Shown: positions 35,295-44,159 of the stretch, piece after piece
Numbering within the stretch: position 1 is the first letter of the stretch
Layout: every line of letters begins with the position of its first letter
From: GCA-2697345 sp002697345
Lineage (GTDB): Bacteria; Pseudomonadota; Alphaproteobacteria; Rhodobacterales; Rhodobacteraceae
DNA: 64,000 bases
Assembly: GCA_943787605.1 (NCBI GenBank)
Contig: CALSNB010000001.1
Span: forward strand, 62,001-126,000
Direction: 5' to 3'
Notes under the pieces: model-generated
What the model saw: the letters and a program-made list of their open reading frames with translations, nothing else
Databases searched by the model: none
What the model was told of the DNA's origin: nothing
Translations under genes and position numbers: made by a program

Positions 35295-36161
35295 TTGGAT
35301 AATAAAAACAAAATTGGTTTCATTGGGGCCGGCATCATGGGCCAAGGTATGGTCCAAAACCTACTTGAGGCTGGCCATGAAGTTAATGTCATTGCGCATA
35401 GAAATCGACGACCTATCGATGAGCTTGTAGCATTGGGCGCAAAGGAAATGATGTCCCTTTTTGATATGGCAAGTTGTTGTAACATATTCATTCTATGTCT
35501 ACCAAGTTCACAAGCTGTAATGTCAGTTTGTAATGTCTTATTTTCCAGAGCACTACCAAAGACCTTAATAATTGACTGTACGACTAATGAACTAATTACC
35601 GTAAAAGAGTTGGCTAGACAGGCAAAAGCAGCAAGATTACGATATGTTGAGGCACCCCTTACGGGTGGTCAACAACAATCTAGAGAAGCTATGTTGGGAG
35701 CTATAGTGGGGTGTGATGTAGAAGATTTTGTAATGGTTAGTAATATTCTTAAGCCATGCTGCGCGCATATTGAGCGACTTGGTGAGCTAGGGATGGGGGC
35801 AACGACAAAACTCATATCCAACTTTTTAGCACTTGGTACTGCAACTCTAGTCGTTGAGGCGATGAAGGCAGCAAATAACCTTGGGGTTGACTGGAAGAAA
35901 TTTTATAAACTCGCATCCCAAGGGTCTGGACATTCAATGAGCCTTGATAGGATAGCCCCTAAAGCAATCTCAGGCTCGCATGACGGTTATGTCTTCACGA
36001 TTGCTAACACAGTTAAGGATATGGAGTATATCTCAGATCTTCTAAAAGACCAGCCTGATGCTGCTGCCATTACAGAGGTATTTTTAAGAATTTATAAAAA
36101 TGCCGTAAATGATGGCATGCGAGATGAGCTCTTAAGCTCCCGGCTTGAAATTGTAAGTTGA
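35295..36161 (+). CDS. NAD(P)-dependent beta-hydroxyacid dehydrogenase (HIBADH family)
   Basis: A 288-residue two-domain dehydrogenase. KIGFIGAGIMGQGM is the N-terminal Rossmann motif; APLTGGQQQSREAMLGA is the substrate block and GATTKLISNFL holds the catalytic Lys and Asn. It oxidises a beta-hydroxyacid such as 3-hydroxyisobutyrate, tartronate or threonate; which one is unclear. The start is TTG 35295, needed to keep the Rossmann strand, with AGGGT upstream. It is the intact relative of the decayed gene at 18008. Confidence 0.85.
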   Translation: MDNKNKIGFIGAGIMGQGMVQNLLEAGHEVNVIAHRNRRPIDELVALGAKEMMSLFDMASCCNIFILCLPSSQAVMSVCNVLFSRALPKTLIIDCTTNELITVKELARQAKAARLRYVEAPLTGGQQQSREAMLGAIVGCDVEDFVMVSNILKPCCAHIERLGELGMGATTKLISNFLALGTATLVVEAMKAANNLGVDWKKFYKLASQGSGHSMSLDRIAPKAISGSHDGYVFTIANTVKDMEYISDLLKDQPDAAAITEVFLRIYKNAVNDGMRDELLSSRLEIVS

Positions 36162-36187
36162 TCTGTTCTGTGCTTATTGTGTGATTC

Positions 36188-36961
36188 TTATCCTGTGACG
36201 AGAGCTCGTGCGATCTGCACATTTGAAAGAAGTCTGTTTAAACTGCGAGTTGCCAGCCCTTGGCGTAATCGCAATGCATCTGCACTTCTAGTTTCCCCTG
36301 CAAGATTACGGATTGCCTCGAGGCTAGGCCATTTTGGTAATGGCAGCGCTGGGTCATGACTGTGTTGGTCACCATAGGTGTAATCCAAAGGTACAAGCTG
36401 TCGAGATACTAGCATAAGAGTCCGGTCTCGTTTTAAGTAGGCCTCAGGGCTTTCGAGCTGCTGTTCTTGGAAACTCACCATTTCTTTGTACAATCCTTCA
36501 ACTTCAGTATGCAGAGCACTCAATGAGAGATCACACTCTGATGACAATTGGATTTCAGCTATATTAGAAAGTAAATCTGCTACTTGTGCTGCAATGTTTA
36601 GTGGCAGGTACAGATCTGAAACTAGATGGCCCAATGCATGTGCATAAATTTGTGTATCACGCAAAAGGAATGCTGGGTTAATACGTTCAATTTTGTCATA
36701 AGGAGTGTGCCACCACCATCCTAAGGCATTACGCACTCCAACAGTTTCAGTAGGTTGACAGCTTAGGATACCAAACAGTGAGGGGATGCCAATTCCCCAA
36801 AAAGACTGGTCTGAATTACGTGCCATGCGATTGCCGTCATAATCTTGTCCTGAATGTTTCTTAATTACTTCTTGAGCAAATTCTGATAATTCAGTAGCGG
36901 CTGGTGCCGTACTGAGAAGGGTGTTTCCCTCGCCACCTGTTGAATCTACGTTTACGTGCAC
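36188..36961 (-). CDS. M28-family metallopeptidase, C-terminal part (split gene)
   Basis: The frame continues the upstream M28 half: it begins with VHVNVDSTGGEGNTL, which follows the first part after GRYSG. A 47-base stretch between the two halves is out of frame: an extra base near 37015 and a missing base near 36968 restore STWFADQYWHELDTA between them. The remainder contains the GIGIPSLFG region, a WWWHTPYDKIERI block with a conserved His-Thr, and a helical tail. Two compensating indels within 50 bases are more like sequence error than decay. Confidence 0.7.
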   Translation of the reverse strand: MHVNVDSTGGEGNTLLSTAPAATELSEFAQEVIKKHSGQDYDGNRMARNSDQSFWGIGIPSLFGILSCQPTETVGVRNALGWWWHTPYDKIERINPAFLLRDTQIYAHALGHLVSDLYLPLNIAAQVADLLSNIAEIQLSSECDLSLSALHTEVEGLYKEMVSFQEQQLESPEAYLKRDRTLMLVSRQLVPLDYTYGDQHSHDPALPLPKWPSLEAIRNLAGETRSADALRLRQGLATRSLNRLLSNVQIARALVTG

Positions 36962-36997
36962 TGCACAGTCGCGGTGTCCAACTCATGCCAATATTGA

Positions 36998-37882
36998 TCA
37001 GCAAACCACGTTGATCCCTGAATACCTTCCCTGCGAGTGCCCAGACCAAAAACACAAACGCAAATGACGCTTCATGGCATTCCGATTTTTTGCCATACAG
37101 CGAGTCACTTCCATCATTGTCGCATTAGCACTACCATTATCCATCACACCCTCATACCAAGTATCATGGTGCCCAGAAAATAGTATGTAAGGTGCATCTT
37201 TAAGAGCATTTTTTGCTTCGAGATCAGCAATTAAAATTGGAGTCTTTCGCCACCCTGTGTCGACCTTGGCGTGGATGGTAGCTGGTAGGGCAGGTGTTAT
37301 TGTTAGTTGCTCTCGTATTATTTTGCCGTCTTCATCTGATATAGTCACAGCAGATGAAGTTGGAAGGTTTTTTACTGTCTCAGAATCAGGGTTTCCCCAA
37401 ACTGGAGAAAGACACATTTCATGAAGGTACTCATGTGGGCTAATGTGAATTTGTCCTACTGCGCCTGCGTGCCGACAACGTTTTGCCATTTCTGGGGTCG
37501 CCATGCCGTCAATTAGAACAATCTGATCGCGTACATCTGTAGCATCAAAGGTTTCTTGAGATGCTGAGCCGAGGTCAATAATTTTGCGTGTCAGACCAGC
37601 TTCAGATGTGGGTAAGGCCATTGAGTGAGTAATTGCCTTAAATCGTTTTCCATTAAAATCTAAGTGAGCTGCTTCTGGCAGACTTATGAAGGCATCGTGA
37701 TAGAGTAAGGTCGTTTTTAAACCGTAGCTATTTAGAACACCGCGTATATAGTTTAAGCTTTGTGCTTCCTCTGTAGTCCCGGCCAGTTTTTTCCAGCGAG
37801 AAAATTCTTGCAGATGCTCCATCATCTGGTCTGTTGAAATCTCTGAGATCAAATTGTTCAAAAACTTTGTATTAACTTTCAT
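36998..37882 (-). CDS. M28-family metallopeptidase, N-terminal part (split gene)
   Basis: 294 residues of a zinc aminopeptidase-like protein. A PA-type inserted region (about 70-190) precedes the metal site GHHDTWYEGVMDNGSANATMM (quoted in part), which supplies a zinc His and the bridging Asp. FWSGHSQGRYSG follows, then the frame runs into TGA at 36998. No signal peptide is seen, so a cytosolic peptide or N-acyl amino acid hydrolase is likely. The next segment on the same strand completes it; together about 560 residues, usual for this branch. Confidence 0.75.
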   Translation of the reverse strand: MKVNTKFLNNLISEISTDQMMEHLQEFSRWKKLAGTTEEAQSLNYIRGVLNSYGLKTTLLYHDAFISLPEAAHLDFNGKRFKAITHSMALPTSEAGLTRKIIDLGSASQETFDATDVRDQIVLIDGMATPEMAKRCRHAGAVGQIHISPHEYLHEMCLSPVWGNPDSETVKNLPTSSAVTISDEDGKIIREQLTITPALPATIHAKVDTGWRKTPILIADLEAKNALKDAPYILFSGHHDTWYEGVMDNGSANATMMEVTRCMAKNRNAMKRHLRLCFWSGHSQGRYSGINVVC

Positions 37883-38343
37883 TCTAAGGCTCCATTTAAA
37901 GTTGCAATTTGCAAGTTGAAAAATAGAAAATTATCTAACAAATGTTCATTTAATAAAAATTATAATCAATATAGTAGGACCGATCGGTAATGAATTGAAC
38001 TCTTCTCTTTTTTTTACCAAACGAACTCTTCATTGTAGTTTTACCTTTCACAAGTTATTTATAAATTTACTTTGTAGCAATAGGTATTGTTATTAGATTC
38101 TTTAAGAGGCTCTGCTTCTGACAAAGATCTAAAGCAATAAAGACTTAACTTAATGATGTTGTAAAAAGTGATTATGGGAAAGAGACTAAAGCCAGGTTTG
38201 TTTGTTGCAATAAGGAAATTAGTTGTCAAAGTAGTTGCAATATGTGTACTGATACGGTGCAAAAAATATTCTAGTTGAACTTTGACATACTTTGAAAATT
38301 ATAAAATCTTGAGCCTTTCTTTCTACAACCTGGAATTCACTAT
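37883..38343. promoter_or_regulatory. 460-base divergent gap between M28 peptidase and MYG1 genes
   Basis: No gene is supported; a 67-codon minus frame at 38059-38262 lacks a ribosome site and any recognisable sequence. A perfect 10-bp palindrome ACCGATCGGT lies at 37979-37988, 97 bases upstream of the peptidase start, and may be an operator. Divergent promoters must be here. Confidence 0.4.
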
Positions 38344-39261
38344 ATGACCATCACACACCTTATTACTCATTCTGGTGGCTTTCATGCAGACGAGTTGTTG
38401 TCTTCTGCAGTACTCACGCGGTTATTTCCTGCAGCACAGTTGCTACGCAGTCGTGATCAGTTATGGCTCACTCCGGGATCTGATAAAATTATTTATGATG
38501 TAGGGGGAGTGTACGATGTTGAGGCACAGGTTTTCGATCACCATCAGCGTCCTGGCCCACTTCGTAAAGATGGTCACCCGTTTAGCTCTTTCGGTCTTAT
38601 TTGGGCCCACTACGGACAAGATTATTTAGCAGCAATTAGTATTCCTGATGAGGACATCGAGGCCATCCACGCCAAGTTTGATACAGAATTTGTAATGCCT
38701 ATTGATCTACTCGACAACGGAGCGATTGAACCATCTGTGGCGGGGCCACTTGCGAACTTGACTTTGCCAGCTCTCTTAGAAAGCTTGAAGCCAGTATTTG
38801 ATGACACGTCATCAAGTGCTAATGACGATGCATTTTTTGTAGCGTTACCCATCGTACGTCATTTTATTGAGGCGATACTCAGTGGTTTTGCGGCGGAAGC
38901 ACGCGCCCTGGGGATTGTGAAAGAGGCAATTGATAAAGTTGGTACATCACAAATACTCGAGCTTCCGACAGGTATGCCCTATAGCTCTATTCTTGATGAC
39001 GTGAGGGCTGACCATATACTGTTTGTTATTCATCCACGTGGAAATGATTGGACACTTAATGGTATTAAACTGTCAAAGTATACTTTCGATCAACGTGCCG
39101 ATTTACCAGCTTCTTGGGCTGGTTTGACAGATAGTGCACTCGAAGTTGTAACTGGTGTCAAAGGTGCAAAATTTTGTCATAATGCTCGTTTTATTGCTGT
39201 TGCAAGCACACGTGAGGCAATTTTAGAAATGGCTCATAAAGCAGTTCAAGTCGTTCAATAA
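38344..39261 (+). CDS. MYG1-family (UPF0160) DHH-type phosphohydrolase/exonuclease
   Basis: A 305-residue protein with THSGGFHADELLSSAVL at the N-terminus, an early metal-binding His and Asp, and QVFDHHQRPGP at about 60, the DHH-like pair. The eukaryotic MYG1 relative is a 3'-5' RNA exonuclease; bacterial copies have no settled role. The last third keeps RGNDW and the SWAGL(T) block. It stands alone on the plus strand; the intergenic space before it is long. Confidence 0.85.
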   Translation: MTITHLITHSGGFHADELLSSAVLTRLFPAAQLLRSRDQLWLTPGSDKIIYDVGGVYDVEAQVFDHHQRPGPLRKDGHPFSSFGLIWAHYGQDYLAAISIPDEDIEAIHAKFDTEFVMPIDLLDNGAIEPSVAGPLANLTLPALLESLKPVFDDTSSSANDDAFFVALPIVRHFIEAILSGFAAEARALGIVKEAIDKVGTSQILELPTGMPYSSILDDVRADHILFVIHPRGNDWTLNGIKLSKYTFDQRADLPASWAGLTDSALEVVTGVKGAKFCHNARFIAVASTREAILEMAHKAVQVVQ

Positions 39262-39437
39262 TAAAAGTTAATTTAACACATTAATTCTTAATAACACTGC
39301 GTACGCGTATAATTATTTTTTGGGCATTACGGTGAGTTATGAAAGACGATTGCGAACTTGACAAGATCAAATGCTACTGCCACTGAGGCTTTCTCTCGCT
39401 TACTATAGTTCAGCATTTTATAAAGGATATTTGGTAT

Positions 39438-39554
39438 ATGGAAAACCTACGTGGTATTACTTTTATGCTTCTTGCGATGGGAGGATTTGCAATTGAAGAT
39501 GGACTTATTAAAAGTTTAACTAAAGATATTCCTGTATCACAAATCCTTATTTAG
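39438..39554 (+). pseudogene. EamA/DMT transporter, N-terminal fragment cut off by a tandem duplication
   Basis: From ATG 39438 (AAAGGATATTTGGT before it) the frame reads MENLRGITFMLLAMGGF and on to SQILI, then TAG at 39552. The stop arises in the junction of a 29-bp direct repeat. Without the duplicated unit, the frame continues smoothly into the transporter at 39605. See the repeat at 39524-39580. Confidence 0.7.
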
Positions 39555-39580
39555 ATATTCCTGTATCACAAATCCTTATT
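39524..39580 (+). repeat. 29-bp direct tandem duplication inside the EamA gene
   Basis: The 28 bases at 39524-39551 recur exactly at 39553-39580 (period 29). The first copy encodes KDIPVSQILI and the second gives the same peptide again in another frame. Since 29 is not a multiple of three, the duplication introduces a stop and a frame change. It is either a recent slip mutation or an assembly overlap artefact. Confidence 0.85.
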
Positions 39581-39604
39581 CTACTTGGCACTGGTGGAGT
39601 CATT

Positions 39605-40330
39605 ATGTTTGCTAGTCTTGCCTTTTTAAAGGGCGAAAGCTTTTACTCGCCACAAATGCACAGCAAAGCATTTGTAGTTCGTTTTGTGTCTGATATTTTG
39701 TCACCCTTATTTTTTCTTCCAGCGATCGCGTTGATACCACTTTCCACAGCGTCCTCCATATTACAGGCTATCCCAATTTTAGTTACTATGGGGGCTGCAT
39801 TAGTTCTTGGCCAAAAAGTTGGATGGAGGAGATGGAGCGCAATTTCAATCGGTTTTTTTGGTGTGCTGCTTATTGTTAGGCCAGGTATGGCCGGTTTTGA
39901 CCCGGCATCAATATTAGCGATTCTGGGAGCAGTATTTCTCGCCTCTAGAGATCTTGCTACGCGTGTGATGCCTTCGGGTTTGTCAACAATTATATTAACT
40001 ACTTATGCTTTTGGGGCGAGCATCATTGCAGGCATTTTTCTTATACCCTTCTTTGAGCCATTACTCTGGCCAACGCCAACACAATGGGTTTGGCTTTTAA
40101 TACTTACGTTATCAGGTGGTCTGTCCTACGCTGCTATCGTAATTGCTACCCGTGCCGGGGACGTTGCGGTGATTGCACCATTTCGTTATTCACGTTTGAT
40201 ATTTTCATTGATAATAGCAGTTTTATTTCTAGGAGAACGTCCTGACTGGCAAACATTATGTGGCGCTACAATTATAATTTTTGCGGGACTTTACACCTTT
40301 TGGCGCGAACAGATTAAATTTCGTCAGTGA
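39605..40330 (+). CDS. EamA/DMT-family transporter (main part of a broken gene)
   Basis: 241 residues; the natural protein would continue upstream from the second repeat copy (frame QILILLGTGGVIMF) and reach about 290 residues with ten transmembrane segments. Seen here are about nine, including the EamA blocks PLSTASSILQAIPILVTMGAAL-like and AFRYSRLIFSLIIAVLFLGE. DMT transporters export metabolites such as amino acids or nucleobases. ATG 39605 has no ribosome site and is only the first ATG after the break. Confidence 0.75.
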   Translation: MFASLAFLKGESFYSPQMHSKAFVVRFVSDILSPLFFLPAIALIPLSTASSILQAIPILVTMGAALVLGQKVGWRRWSAISIGFFGVLLIVRPGMAGFDPASILAILGAVFLASRDLATRVMPSGLSTIILTTYAFGASIIAGIFLIPFFEPLLWPTPTQWVWLLILTLSGGLSYAAIVIATRAGDVAVIAPFRYSRLIFSLIIAVLFLGERPDWQTLCGATIIIFAGLYTFWREQIKFRQ

Positions 40331-40397
40331 TAAATTGGGTTTTGTATTTTAAATTTTATCAAATTTCTGGATAAATTTTTTAAACTTTTAGAGCTTT

Positions 40398-41714
40398 CTA
40401 TTTGGTGGTTCCAAGTTGTTTAAATAATAATGAGACATTACTTTCTTTAGGTAAATTTTGTGCCTTTTCTAAGAAAGAGTTCGCCCATTTATCACCAAGA
40501 ACTGGTGTAGTAAGGAAACGAAATTTATCCCAAATTAATGTATCAGAGACTTTATTTTCGGGATCACCTTGCGCTTCAGTTTTGTCTGAAGATAAAACTT
40601 TTCCATCTTTTAGAACCAAATGTACGCGAGCAAACCTCTGAGCTGGAAAAGCAGAGTTAAATTCATCAGTTTCAGAAATTTCAACTAGTTTGCTCAAATT
40701 TAAGGCGTCCTTATCAGTAAGACCATTAGCAGTAATATGGCTCACGTTAATTGTTCCATGTATTAACGCTACAGCTACAGAAAATGGTAACGAATATTGA
40801 GCTTGTTCAGTATTTGTAGGAATAACATTCAACCTCTTTGCCTCATGAAAACTTTCAACCTTAATTTTTGTAATTTGGTCTGCTGTTACGTCGTGCTGTT
40901 GGGTCAAAGAAATTATAGCTTCAGCAGCGGGCTGGGCCCAACGGCATACTGGATAAAGTTTAATATATTGTTGTTCTACATACCAATTCTGACCTAAATC
41001 AATCCAAAATCTATTTAATTCAGGATCTTCCATAGTGATGGCAGGTGCTCCTGTGAAGCCATCTTGAGCGAGATATCCGGCTGAAACACCTGCCATTGCG
41101 CCCCAACCTGATCCGTCCTTTACCATCGTTGGGGCATCAATACATCTCATCATCTGACTTCGAGGCCCATGATACTCTGCAATGCCAATAGCTTCACGAG
41201 TTTGCGCCTTAGTTAATCCCAACTGACGAGAGGTCAAAGCTGATGTGGCAAGTGCAATCCAAGCACCTGAAGTATGATAATCACAGGCACTCGAATGTAA
41301 CGCAATACCAGCCCGAGTTCCAATTTCATAACCTATAACAATTGAAGTAAGCAATTCGCGCGGATCATTTACTCCCTCAGCTTCCATTACAGCAATCAAA
41401 CCGGGTAAAACACCACATCCCACGTGACCTTTGGTCAACTTATGACCATCGTGTGCATCAAGTGAGTCTATAGTCATTCCATTGGCCAATGCTGCCCCTG
41501 CCGCACTTACTTTCCGCCCATCTTGCCAAAGCGTTGAACTATTTCCACCAAACTGGCGAACAGCATGAGCGTGGATGATTTGTGAAAGTTTGGTTTCAGA
41601 TCCTCCAACAGCAACTCCAAGGGTATCAACAAAGCAGCGAATAGCTTCATGGACAACTGTGGAAGGCAGATTGTCGAAAGTAGTGTCATGAATAAAATCT
41701 AGAGAGGTCATCAT
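40398..41714 (-). CDS. MmgE/PrpD-family protein
   Basis: A 438-residue relative of 2-methylcitrate dehydratase and cis-aconitate decarboxylase. Family blocks are VHEAIRCFVDTLGVAVGG at the start, ANGMTIDSLDAHDGHKLTKGHVG with the active-site Asp-His-Lys region, and PVCRWAQPAAEAI. It lacks the neighbours of a methylcitrate operon, so another dehydratase or epimerase substrate is likely. Start at 41714 or 41711 (two ATGs). It is convergent to the EamA gene and divergent from the PhyH gene. Confidence 0.85.
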   Translation of the reverse strand: MMTSLDFIHDTTFDNLPSTVVHEAIRCFVDTLGVAVGGSETKLSQIIHAHAVRQFGGNSSTLWQDGRKVSAAGAALANGMTIDSLDAHDGHKLTKGHVGCGVLPGLIAVMEAEGVNDPRELLTSIVIGYEIGTRAGIALHSSACDYHTSGAWIALATSALTSRQLGLTKAQTREAIGIAEYHGPRSQMMRCIDAPTMVKDGSGWGAMAGVSAGYLAQDGFTGAPAITMEDPELNRFWIDLGQNWYVEQQYIKLYPVCRWAQPAAEAIISLTQQHDVTADQITKIKVESFHEAKRLNVIPTNTEQAQYSLPFSVAVALIHGTINVSHITANGLTDKDALNLSKLVEISETDEFNSAFPAQRFARVHLVLKDGKVLSSDKTEAQGDPENKVSDTLIWDKFRFLTTPVLGDKWANSFLEKAQNLPKESNVSLLFKQLGTTK

Positions 41715-42082
41715 GCTAAAAAAGGCGCAGCGTCTATATTAATTAAGTCACTCATTTTATGATTTGATCATAAGCGAGGGTAACTACAACATTGGAGTCT
41801 TTAAATTGAGATTCAAAAGCCATTATTTTATCCCCATCGTGGTTACGGTATTATATGAACGTATTGTGAATCTGATAAGTTGAAAAGCAGTTTTTTTAAA
41901 TAAGTTAACGACAAAAGTAGGTGAACATCATGTCAGTTTAAAAACTATTAGAGGGTGCTCATACGGAGATGGCTATTTTTTAGTAGTTTGTCATAAGTAG
42001 ATATTAGGAATTTTAGGTTGATTTTCCTCTGCCAATGGGTCAATGTTAATATTCGTGAAATGTCTGTGGAGAATAGAAACTA
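41715..42082 (-). other. Divergent gap with a possible gene scrap
   Basis: About 370 bases between PrpD-like and PhyH-like genes. On the minus strand 41750-41850 is open and reads YRNHDGDKIMAFESQF then a stop; this looks protein-like and could be the C-terminal end of a lost gene, but I cannot name it. The rest should carry the promoters of both flanking genes. Confidence 0.3.
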
Positions 42083-42877
42083 ATGACTATGCATACGTTG
42101 AAAAAAGAAGTTCATGACCTGCGTGAGGACTATAATGAAAATGGTGTGGTTGTTATTAAAAATGTTTTAAACAACTATTGGTTAGAAGTTTTGCAAGAAG
42201 CTATCGAAATACAGGTCCAAGAGAAAAAGCGATATTTCGATAATCGTAATATGCGGATGCAGTCAGGTGGTTTCAGAGATTTCTGTCTTCATTCGGGAAT
42301 TGGCAAGATAGTTGCAGAGCTCGCAAACTCACGCCGTACATCGTTGGTGTTCGATCAAATGTTTGTAAAAGAAGTTGGCACCAAAACTCGAACAGGGTGG
42401 CATACCGATCAACCTTACTGGCCAATAGATGGTCCCATTATGACTACGTGGATTGCACTTGATCACGTAGATGATGAAAATGGTGCTCTTGAATTTATTC
42501 CAGGTTCACATAATTGGGGTAAAAAGTACCATCCCTTTTTAACTGATCAACTTGGCGCTTTTGTTAAGTATATAAAACCAGATGACCCCCAATATGATGA
42601 AATGCCAGATTTTGAAAAAAATCGAGATAAATATGAAATTAAATCCTGGTCCTTGGACCCAGGTGATATGTTGGCTTTTGATGGTTTCATTGCGCACTCA
42701 GCTAAGGGAAATCAAACTGCCACTCGTCGACGTCGTGGCTATGCAGTGCGTTTTGCAACTGATGGTGCTACTTATGATCCATCGCAGGGTGTAGCTGATT
42801 GGCTGAAAGATGATACTCTTGAGCCGGGTGATCCGTTTGAAAGTGAAAAATTCCCCTTAGTATACAGCAAATCTTAA
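42083..42877 (+). CDS. Phytanoyl-CoA dioxygenase (PhyH) family oxygenase
   Basis: A 264-residue Fe(II)/2-oxoglutarate oxygenase. Iron ligands are His107-x-Asp109 in TGWHTDQPYWP and His205 in FIAHSAKGN; ALEFIPGSH and a C-terminal Arg-rich segment RRRRGYAVRF complete the family pattern. Members hydroxylate phytanoyl-CoA, ectoine, or many small molecules; the substrate is not known. No partner genes are coupled. Ribosome site: GGAGAATAGAAACTA before ATG. Confidence 0.88.
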   Translation: MTMHTLKKEVHDLREDYNENGVVVIKNVLNNYWLEVLQEAIEIQVQEKKRYFDNRNMRMQSGGFRDFCLHSGIGKIVAELANSRRTSLVFDQMFVKEVGTKTRTGWHTDQPYWPIDGPIMTTWIALDHVDDENGALEFIPGSHNWGKKYHPFLTDQLGAFVKYIKPDDPQYDEMPDFEKNRDKYEIKSWSLDPGDMLAFDGFIAHSAKGNQTATRRRRGYAVRFATDGATYDPSQGVADWLKDDTLEPGDPFESEKFPLVYSKS

Positions 42878-42912
42878 TTTAATATGAGTAGATACTCTTT
42901 TTAGAGTGAGCC

Positions 42913-43839
42913 TTAGTCAGATCTATAAACGCTGCGCATAATGATTGGGGTCAAATACATTGGGATTTGATAACAACCTAAGAATATCAGTAATTGTTCT
43001 GATTGCATTATTGGCAGGGCTATTAAAAACAAAGCAAAATTTCGATTGCCTGCAACAATCCCAATTGGAACGGCCAGGTCTGGATATCCTAATACCCGCA
43101 TCACATGGAATCCTATAAATTGGAGTCCAAGGTTTACAAAAAGTGCGAAGCCTAACCACTGAACTACAGACAAAGGATCGGAAACGATTGCCGGCCTCAA
43201 CGCAGCCATAAGACCGACAACCATAAATGCAAGTGTCAATGTCATGAGCCCATCCAGCGCGACTGTTCGATCATTATCAAGCTTTGGTAAGATTAGGGCA
43301 CGAAGTAAAAAGCCACTAAAAGCAGCAAAGATTATTGTTCCTAAAAGGTAAGCAGAAGCTGAAAAAACATATGTGAGTCCACCTAGTTCTGGGATAACCC
43401 AAAAAATAGGAATTACCGTTATGGGTAAAAGGGCTGTTCCTAATATCAAAGCTTGAAAAGTTGGTTCTGGTTGAGCACCTAAAAGAATTGAGAAGTTTGG
43501 TGCACCTGTGATTGATGGAGCCGCAAGTATTAAAACTAAAGCAATAGCAAAGATAGAAGAGGAAACTCCAAAGTAACTGAAAACTCCCAAAGCCAATAAT
43601 GGTAAGACAAGCTGAAGAGTCAGAACTGTTGTTATTAGTTGTGATGCTCTTTGAAAACTAAATATTACCTTTTGATGTCCAGTCCGAAATGCGGTGAAAA
43701 ATAACAAAAGAGCAACCATTTGAGGAAGGAAGTTTTTCAAAATGGCAGCGGCTCCAGGAAAACCAAAGCCAGCGATTAATCCAGCAACAAGGATATATCT
43801 TCCATAAGCCGCAGCAAATATGAATAATCGCAACACCAT
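42913..43839 (-). CDS. BASS-like membrane transporter (bile acid:sodium symporter family)
   Basis: A 308-residue integral membrane protein with about nine to ten hydrophobic segments. TAFRTGHQKVIFSFQR and the crossover-like helix ILAAPSITGAPNFSILLGAQPE resemble the BASS/AEC auxin-carrier fold. Family assignment within that fold is uncertain. It is convergent with the PhyH gene (a weak ACTCT/AGAGT hairpin between them). Substrates of the group are organic acids and sterol-like molecules. Confidence 0.7.
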   Translation of the reverse strand: MVLRLFIFAAAYGRYILVAGLIAGFGFPGAAAILKNFLPQMVALLLFFTAFRTGHQKVIFSFQRASQLITTVLTLQLVLPLLALGVFSYFGVSSSIFAIALVLILAAPSITGAPNFSILLGAQPEPTFQALILGTALLPITVIPIFWVIPELGGLTYVFSASAYLLGTIIFAAFSGFLLRALILPKLDNDRTVALDGLMTLTLAFMVVGLMAALRPAIVSDPLSVVQWLGFALFVNLGLQFIGFHVMRVLGYPDLAVPIGIVAGNRNFALFLIALPIMQSEQLLIFLGCYQIPMYLTPIIMRSVYRSD

Positions 43840-44159
43840 CTAAGTCATTCCTCTACTACACTTTAGGATCATTTTATTATTTGATCTTTCCAGTAAAGTA
43901 ATCATTTTTGCAATCATTCATATCATCTTTGCTTTTGATTTCTAATTTGAGCTCTACTTTTTTCTCTAATAGCATCCTTGCGATTTTATCAATATTTCAT
44001 ATTCCTCACGTGTACTTTATCAAATACTAGTGCTAAGTATCTTTAAAAATAATGAAAAGTAACTAGTATAATTTACTATAAAAATCTCTATTATTTTTGT
44101 TTAATCAGCTTTCTAAAGGTTAGTATTTATAAATTTTTTTTATTTAAAAAGGTAATGAA
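43840..44159 (+). other. AT-rich gap at the left edge of the SnoaL cluster
   Basis: 320 bases of very AT-rich sequence, no gene and no clear operator like that at 57420. It must include the promoter for the plus-strand NTF2-like gene at 44160. TTTATTTAAAAAGGTAATGAA at the right end holds the ribosome site. Confidence 0.4.

Noticed and set aside
38059..38262. Minus-strand 67-codon frame in the gap before MYG1
   Set aside because: No ribosome site, unlikely amino-acid composition, no relation to neighbours.
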